33,704 nucleotides of DNA from Desulfobacteraceae bacterium (GTDB lineage: Bacteria > Desulfobacterota > Desulfobacteria > Desulfobacterales > ETH-SRB1), in the NCBI GenBank assembly GCA_030593145.1, contig JAUVHU010000021.1, positions 1-33,704 of the forward strand, in the 5' to 3' direction. This document shows, piece after piece, positions 28,868 to 33,704 of this stretch. How positions within the stretch are numbered: position 1 is the first letter of the stretch; each line of letters begins with the position of its first letter. The translations under genes and the position numbers were made by a program. The notes beneath the pieces are model-generated. The model did not search any database and was not told the origin of the DNA. It worked only from the letters and a program-made list of their open reading frames with translations.

Positions 28868-29028
28868 TTTTTCTCCCTTTTTTTTGTTGGTTTTTTCCTC
28901 CGCTCTAATCTACCCTGTTTCCAACCCCGCTATGCGGAGCACCGAGAAAATCAGGTCAAAGAGCGTGCGATTTGTTTTAAACAGATTTTTATAACAAATT
29001 AAATATAATTTCACAACACTTTTTTGTT

Positions 29029-29976
29029 TTATATCCTCTTCTTTTTCATCTGTACTACTCGATAATTCCCGCTGTAGTCTTTTATAAAAACCACCTGTTC
29101 ATATTTTCCTCTGGAATCTATTATCTTATACACCTCACTTTTTTGGTCATAACCTATCTCAAGCAAAAGGCTGCCGCCAGGATTGAGATAGTCATGAGCA
29201 TTATCGATAATATGCCTGAGGCAACAAAGACCGTCTTCCCCGCCATCAAGAGCCATAACGGGTTCATATTTATATATTTCCGGCTGTAACCGGTTAATTG
29301 TCCGGGTTTGTATATAGGGTGGATTCGATATAATGATATCAAATGGACGGATATGATCATTCAGAGTCACAAACCAATTGCAGATAAAAAAATATATTTT
29401 GCTGTCAAGATTATGCTGTCTTGCGTTTCTTTTTGCTGTTTCAATAGCCTTTATGGAACGGTCTGATGCAAAATATATATGTTCCGGCCGTTGGGATGCA
29501 AGAGACAAAATTATTGCTCCGGAGCCTGTGCCAAGTTCAAGGATACGCTTTTTCTCAAAATTAAAATCAGAACCTGAATTATCAGGAAGAAGCGCGATTG
29601 CAGCCTCAACAAGATGTTCGGTTTCAGGCCTGGGTATGAGGACATCACTTGTAACAGCAAAATCCATGGAATAGAATTCCTTTACGCCTACGATATAGGC
29701 CACCGGCTCTTTTGTCAGCCTCCTCTGTATTAAGGCTTTAAAAACAGCAAGTTCATTGCTGCAAAGCGGCTGATCGTAACGCAAGTACAAATCTATCTTT
29801 TTTAACTTTAAGGCATGCGCAAGAAGTATTTCGGCTGTAACCCTCGGGCTGTCAATATTGTGGGATTGAAAATATGAGGTGGACCATTTGAGAAGTTTGA
29901 GTATAGTCCATTCAGGAGCGCTAATTTTTGAGTGACTCTGCATTCTGTAAAGATTCGGCTTGATAATGTGTGGCAA
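29029..29976 (-). CDS. prmC: Peptide chain release factor N5-glutamine methyltransferase
   Basis: [14 protein letters not shown] and [11 protein letters not shown] motifs; follows prfA. Met at 29943 is an alternative start. Confidence 0.95.
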   Translation of the reverse strand: MPHIIKPNLYRMQSHSKISAPEWTILKLLKWSTSYFQSHNIDSPRVTAEILLAHALKLKKIDLYLRYDQPLCSNELAVFKALIQRRLTKEPVAYIVGVKEFYSMDFAVTSDVLIPRPETEHLVEAAIALLPDNSGSDFNFEKKRILELGTGSGAIILSLASQRPEHIYFASDRSIKAIETAKRNARQHNLDSKIYFFICNWFVTLNDHIRPFDIIISNPPYIQTRTINRLQPEIYKYEPVMALDGGEDGLCCLRHIIDNAHDYLNPGGSLLLEIGYDQKSEVYKIIDSRGKYEQVVFIKDYSGNYRVVQMKKKRI

Positions 29977-30997
29977 GGCCGTCGATTATTTCGTCAATAT
30001 CGCCATGGAGAATATTTTCCAGTTTATAAAGGGTAAGTCCGATACGGTGATCAGTAACCCTTCCCTGGGAAAAATTATATGTTCTGATTCTTCCGCTTCT
30101 ATCTCCGCTTCCTATCTGGCTTTTTCGCTCTTCTGATCTCTGTTCATTCTGCTCCCTGATTATGCTGTCAAGAAGACGGGCCCGCAAAACTTTCATGGCC
30201 TTATTTTTGTTCTTCAGCTGTGATTTTTCATCCTGACATGTAACCACCAGACCTGAAGAAAGATGTGTGATACGCACCGCGGAATCGGTTGTATTCACAG
30301 ACTGACCACCAGGTCCTGAAGAACGATACACATCGACCTTAATGTCACCCGGATCAATATGAACCTCGACATCTTCGGCTTCGGGCAGCACGGCAACGGT
30401 AACAGCCGATGTATGGATTCTTCCCTGGGTTTCTGTTGCAGGGACACGCTGAACACGATGTGTGCCGCTTTCATATTTTAAACGGCTGTATGCTCCCTTG
30501 CCATGCACCATTGCGATAATCTCTTTTAAGCCGCCAACGCCGGTTACGTGATGGCTCATGACCTCTACTTTCCATGACCTGTTTTCAGCATACCTGCTGT
30601 ACATTTTAAAAAGATCGCTTGCAAAGAGGCCTGCCTCTTCACCTCCTGTGCCGGCCCGTATCTCAATTAAAACATTCTTTTCATCCAATGGATCCTTAGG
30701 GATAAGAAGCTTTTTCAGTTCCTCTTCACAATCATTCATTTTGATTGTAAGCGCGTTAACTTCATCACGTGCCAGTTCTTTTATATCCGGGTCTGCGTCT
30801 TTTAACAAATCCCTGCTGTCATCAAGATCTTTCAGAATATTTTTGTACACCCTGAAAGCAGAGACAATCTTGCTTAAATCAGCGTGTTCGCGGCTATACT
30901 TCTGGTATGCTTCCCTATCTGTAAGCACTACAGGATCGCTTAAAAGCTTTTCAAGCTCAATGAACCGTTCTTCTACTCCTTTTAATTTATCAAACAT
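29921..30997 (-). CDS. prfA: Peptide chain release factor 1
   Basis: GGQ motif [47 protein letters not shown]; Met at 30997. Confidence 0.98.
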   Translation of the reverse strand: MFDKLKGVEERFIELEKLLSDPVVLTDREAYQKYSREHADLSKIVSAFRVYKNILKDLDDSRDLLKDADPDIKELARDEVNALTIKMNDCEEELKKLLIPKDPLDEKNVLIEIRAGTGGEEAGLFASDLFKMYSRYAENRSWKVEVMSHHVTGVGGLKEIIAMVHGKGAYSRLKYESGTHRVQRVPATETQGRIHTSAVTVAVLPEAEDVEVHIDPGDIKVDVYRSSGPGGQSVNTTDSAVRITHLSSGLVVTCQDEKSQLKNKNKAMKVLRARLLDSIIREQNEQRSEERKSQIGSGDRSGRIRTYNFSQGRVTDHRIGLTLYKLENILHGDIDEIIDGLATHYQAESLQNAESLKN

Positions 30998-31129
30998 AAG
31001 TTCAACCACACATTTCAATACTTAGATAAAACAAAAGACACGAAGATAAATATTTATCGGCTGGAAGTCACCAACCTCTCCGTGTCCTTAGTATATAATC
31101 TTTTATATTATAAAATATGCAAAAAAGAT

Positions 31130-31348
31130 CTATTTCTTTTGATTGTTCTGAAATTTTTCATATTTCTTGCGAAAACGTTCAATCCTGCCGGCAGTATCAA
31201 TTAGCTTTTGTTTGCCTGTAAAAAAAGGATGGCATTTTGAACAAATTTCAATTCGAATGTCTTTTTTTGTTGAACCAACCTCAATAGCATTTCCACACGC
31301 GCACTTTATTGTTGTTTCAACATACTTTGGATGAATATCAGCCCTCAT
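31130..31348 (-). CDS. rpmE: 50S ribosomal protein L31 (four-cysteine form)
   Basis: [59 protein letters not shown]. Confidence 0.97.
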   Translation of the reverse strand: MRADIHPKYVETTIKCACGNAIEVGSTKKDIRIEICSKCHPFFTGKQKLIDTAGRIERFRKKYEKFQNNQKK

Positions 31349-31373
31349 ACTCGTAACCCCCGTTTTTTATCAA

Positions 31374-31409
31374 AAACTTATAAACTCATTTTTTTGAGTT
31401 TATAAGTTT
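31374..31409. terminator. Perfect 15-bp stem hairpin between rho and rpmE
   Basis: AAACTTATAAACTCA-tttttt-TGAGTTTATAAGTTT, immediately after the rho stop codon, 26 nt before rpmE ATG. Confidence 0.7.
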
Positions 31410-32657
31410 CTATGTGTTCATTGAATTTAAAAATGATTTATTATCCTTTGTTCTGCTCATTTTATCAAGCAAAAATTCCATACAGTCAACAGGATTTAAT
31501 GAAGAAAGAAGTTTTCTTAATATCCATACACGATTAAGAGTTGCCTCGTCAAGAAGCAACTCTTCTTTCCTTGTGCCTGATTTCTTGATCTCAAACGCAG
31601 GGAACAAGCGTTTATCGGCAAGTCTGCGATCTAACTGAATTTCCATATTCCCTGTGCCCTTGAATTCCTCGAAAATCACATCATCCATACGACTTCCAGT
31701 GTCAACAAGAGCAGTTGCTATTATAGTGAGACTGCCTCCTTCTTCGATGTTCCTCGCGGCGCCGAAAAAGCGTTTTGGACGCTGAAGAGCATTTGAATCA
31801 ACTCCTCCTGAAAGAATCTTTCCGCTGGGAGGCATTACCGAATTATAGGCGCGCGCAAGCCTTGTTATACTATCAAGCAGGATAACAACATCCTTTTTAT
31901 GTTCCACCAGCCTTTTTGCTTTCTCGATAACCATTTCAGCTACCTGGATGTGTCTTTCAGAAGGTTCATCAAAGGTTGAACTAATAACCTCGGCATCGAC
32001 TGACCGCTGCATGTCTGTAACTTCTTCAGGCCGCTCATCAATAAGAAGAATAAACGGAATAATATCTTTATGGCTGGCAATAATACTGTTTGCGATATTC
32101 TGCAACAGCATCGTCTTCCCTGACCTTGGCGGAGAAACAATCAAACCTCTCTGCCCAAACCCGATAGGAATCATGAGATCCATTATTCGTGTAGAATAAT
32201 TATCGGAATTGGTTTCAAGATTTATTTTCCTGTCAGGGTAAAGGGCAGTCAAATTGTCAAACAGTATTTTCTCTCTGGCTTTCTCCGGATCTTCAAAGTT
32301 GACAGCCTCCACTTTTAACAGGGCAAAATAACGTTCAGTCTCCTTTGGCCGCCGGATCTGACCCGATACCGTATCACCTGTTCTGAGATTAAACCGGCGT
32401 ATCTGTGATGGCGATACATATATATCATCGGGACCAGGCAGATAGTTATAATCCGGCGCTCGTAGAAACCCAAACCCATCAGGTAGTATTTCCAGTGTGC
32501 CTTCACCAAATATCATGCCATTTTTCTCGATCTGGGCCTGAAGCAATGCAAAAATAAGTTCCTGCTTTCTCATTCCGGCTGCACCGTCAACCTTAAACTT
32601 CATTGCCATCTTGGTTAGTTCACTAATTTTCTTGTCTTTTAGTTCAACTATGTTCAT
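31410..32657 (-). CDS. rho: Transcription termination factor Rho
   Basis: [80 protein letters not shown]. Confidence 0.99.
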   Translation of the reverse strand: MNIVELKDKKISELTKMAMKFKVDGAAGMRKQELIFALLQAQIEKNGMIFGEGTLEILPDGFGFLRAPDYNYLPGPDDIYVSPSQIRRFNLRTGDTVSGQIRRPKETERYFALLKVEAVNFEDPEKAREKILFDNLTALYPDRKINLETNSDNYSTRIMDLMIPIGFGQRGLIVSPPRSGKTMLLQNIANSIIASHKDIIPFILLIDERPEEVTDMQRSVDAEVISSTFDEPSERHIQVAEMVIEKAKRLVEHKKDVVILLDSITRLARAYNSVMPPSGKILSGGVDSNALQRPKRFFGAARNIEEGGSLTIIATALVDTGSRMDDVIFEEFKGTGNMEIQLDRRLADKRLFPAFEIKKSGTRKEELLLDEATLNRVWILRKLLSSLNPVDCMEFLLDKMSRTKDNKSFLNSMNT

Positions 32658-32759
32658 TAAACATTTTCCCCTTTATTTTACTTTTTTTTATTACTGTTCT
32701 CGTAAATCATAATATATTGTAACCGTTCACGGTTAATCAAAACAAAAAGCAATCAGACA

Positions 32760-33108
32760 TTGATGAATTCGTAAAAAGTCACGAATTTAACTATAGATGG
32801 CTAAGTAAAAAGTTTCATATACAAAACGTAGTGGTTTTTCAGAATCGAAGGCATACATAAAAAGTCATTCTTGGCAACTCTGTAATTTCTTTGTATTTAA
32901 ACCCGTCTGCGTTCATCTGTGCCTGCCCCGTGGATCAGGATAATCGTACTGGGGTAAATCTATAGCCGAATAGTTTCAAAATTTCTTGTTTTCATCCGTT
33001 CACCAGCGGGCTATAGCCTTTAGTGAAAAACTCGCAACCAAGGGTATTTTTGCAAAATCGATTTGCTCAAAATGACAAGTAGAAGAGACTTTTCACGAGG
33101 TCATCATA
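32760..33108. repeat. Degenerate family A-like region bounded by inverted ends
   Basis: TTGATGAATTCGTAAAAAGTC (32760-32780) and GACTTTTCACGAGGTCATCATA (33087-33108); interior differs from A1/A2. Confidence 0.55.
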
Positions 33109-33509
33109 GTTGAAGCTTCTTTTTATGTTTTCTTCACTACGGAGTTCGAAAAACATAAAAAATATCAATTAAAATCTTCGAATCGTTTAATCATCGGATC
33201 GTGATTTATGGATGAGAATATGATTATTTTTTGGTTTTTTAGAAGAAATTAATGAGGTATTCTCTTCAGCAGGCGAGTTTAATGCCTAACTTTTATTAAA
33301 GGAATCCGTGTAATTTACTAAATAAAAATATATAGTAATATATTATATTGTCAAGTCCTATTAAACTTTTATTTTAAACATTTTATTTGAGCTTTATAAT
33401 AAATGTCAAGAAAATTTGTTAGAATTGCTGTTTTGATGATTGACATTTATGTGTTTTGAAGAGTATTTTGCAAATTTCAGATAATATCTAACACTTAATA
33501 AATTCAACT

Positions 33510-33704
33510 TTGATGAACTCGTAAAAAGTTTATTTTGTTCACTTCATGACCATTTTGGGCGCAATTAAGATGTTCATCTAAAATAATGCAAGAACTCGGC
33601 CTAACGGCCTCAAACAGCTTGCATTTCTTAACGATGAACATCTTAATTGCTTTTTCCCCAAAATGCTCAAAGTCGTTCACAAAAGACTTTTTACGAAGCC
33701 ATCA
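33510..33704 (-). repeat. Family A palindromic element, copy A2 (reaches window end)
   Basis: Reverse complement nearly identical to 9804-9996; perfect 18-bp stem GCAATTAAGATGTTCATC / GATGAACATCTTAATTGC (33561-33578 / 33633-33650). Confidence 0.93.

Noticed and set aside
32660-33704. Possible decayed gene upstream of rho
   Set aside because: No ORF of meaningful length and no recognisable translated fragments; the tract is better explained by degenerate repeats.

Overview
The window reads as a core-genome segment of a low-to-moderate GC Gram-negative bacterium. Gene content and order resemble Desulfobacterota/Deltaproteobacteria (inference only; no search run). Minus-strand blocks: YkgJ-like/recR/ybaB/dnaX; two tRNA-Ser; a tRNA1(Val)-type methyltransferase and a DUF721/DciA-like protein; a minor pseudopilin cluster (PilX/PilW/PilV/FimT-like); purQ-purL; rseP-dxr-cdsA-uppS-frr-pyrH-tsf-rpsB; prmC-prfA-rpmE-rho. 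Plus-strand genes: DUF1015, hflK-hflC, a small HExxH protein, FmdB-type zinc ribbon, groES-groEL, a LysM protein. A 32-aa ORF missing from the supplied track (9047-9145, minus, TTG start) looks like a bS22/AURKAIP1-COX24-type ribosomal protein. The unusual content is intergenic. Two families of nonautonomous palindromic elements are present: family A (~195 bp, TGATGAATTCGTAAAAAGTC ends) and family B (60-161 bp, ACCTAARTTGAGCGATTTTTT ends). Copies within each family differ by compensatory base-pair changes, and family B sits flush against gene ends, in one case supplying the rpsB stop codon. In addition there are many 'word hairpins': short near-tandem words in one arm and their complement in the other, often overlapping stop codons. 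No phage, CRISPR, rRNA or transposase was found.
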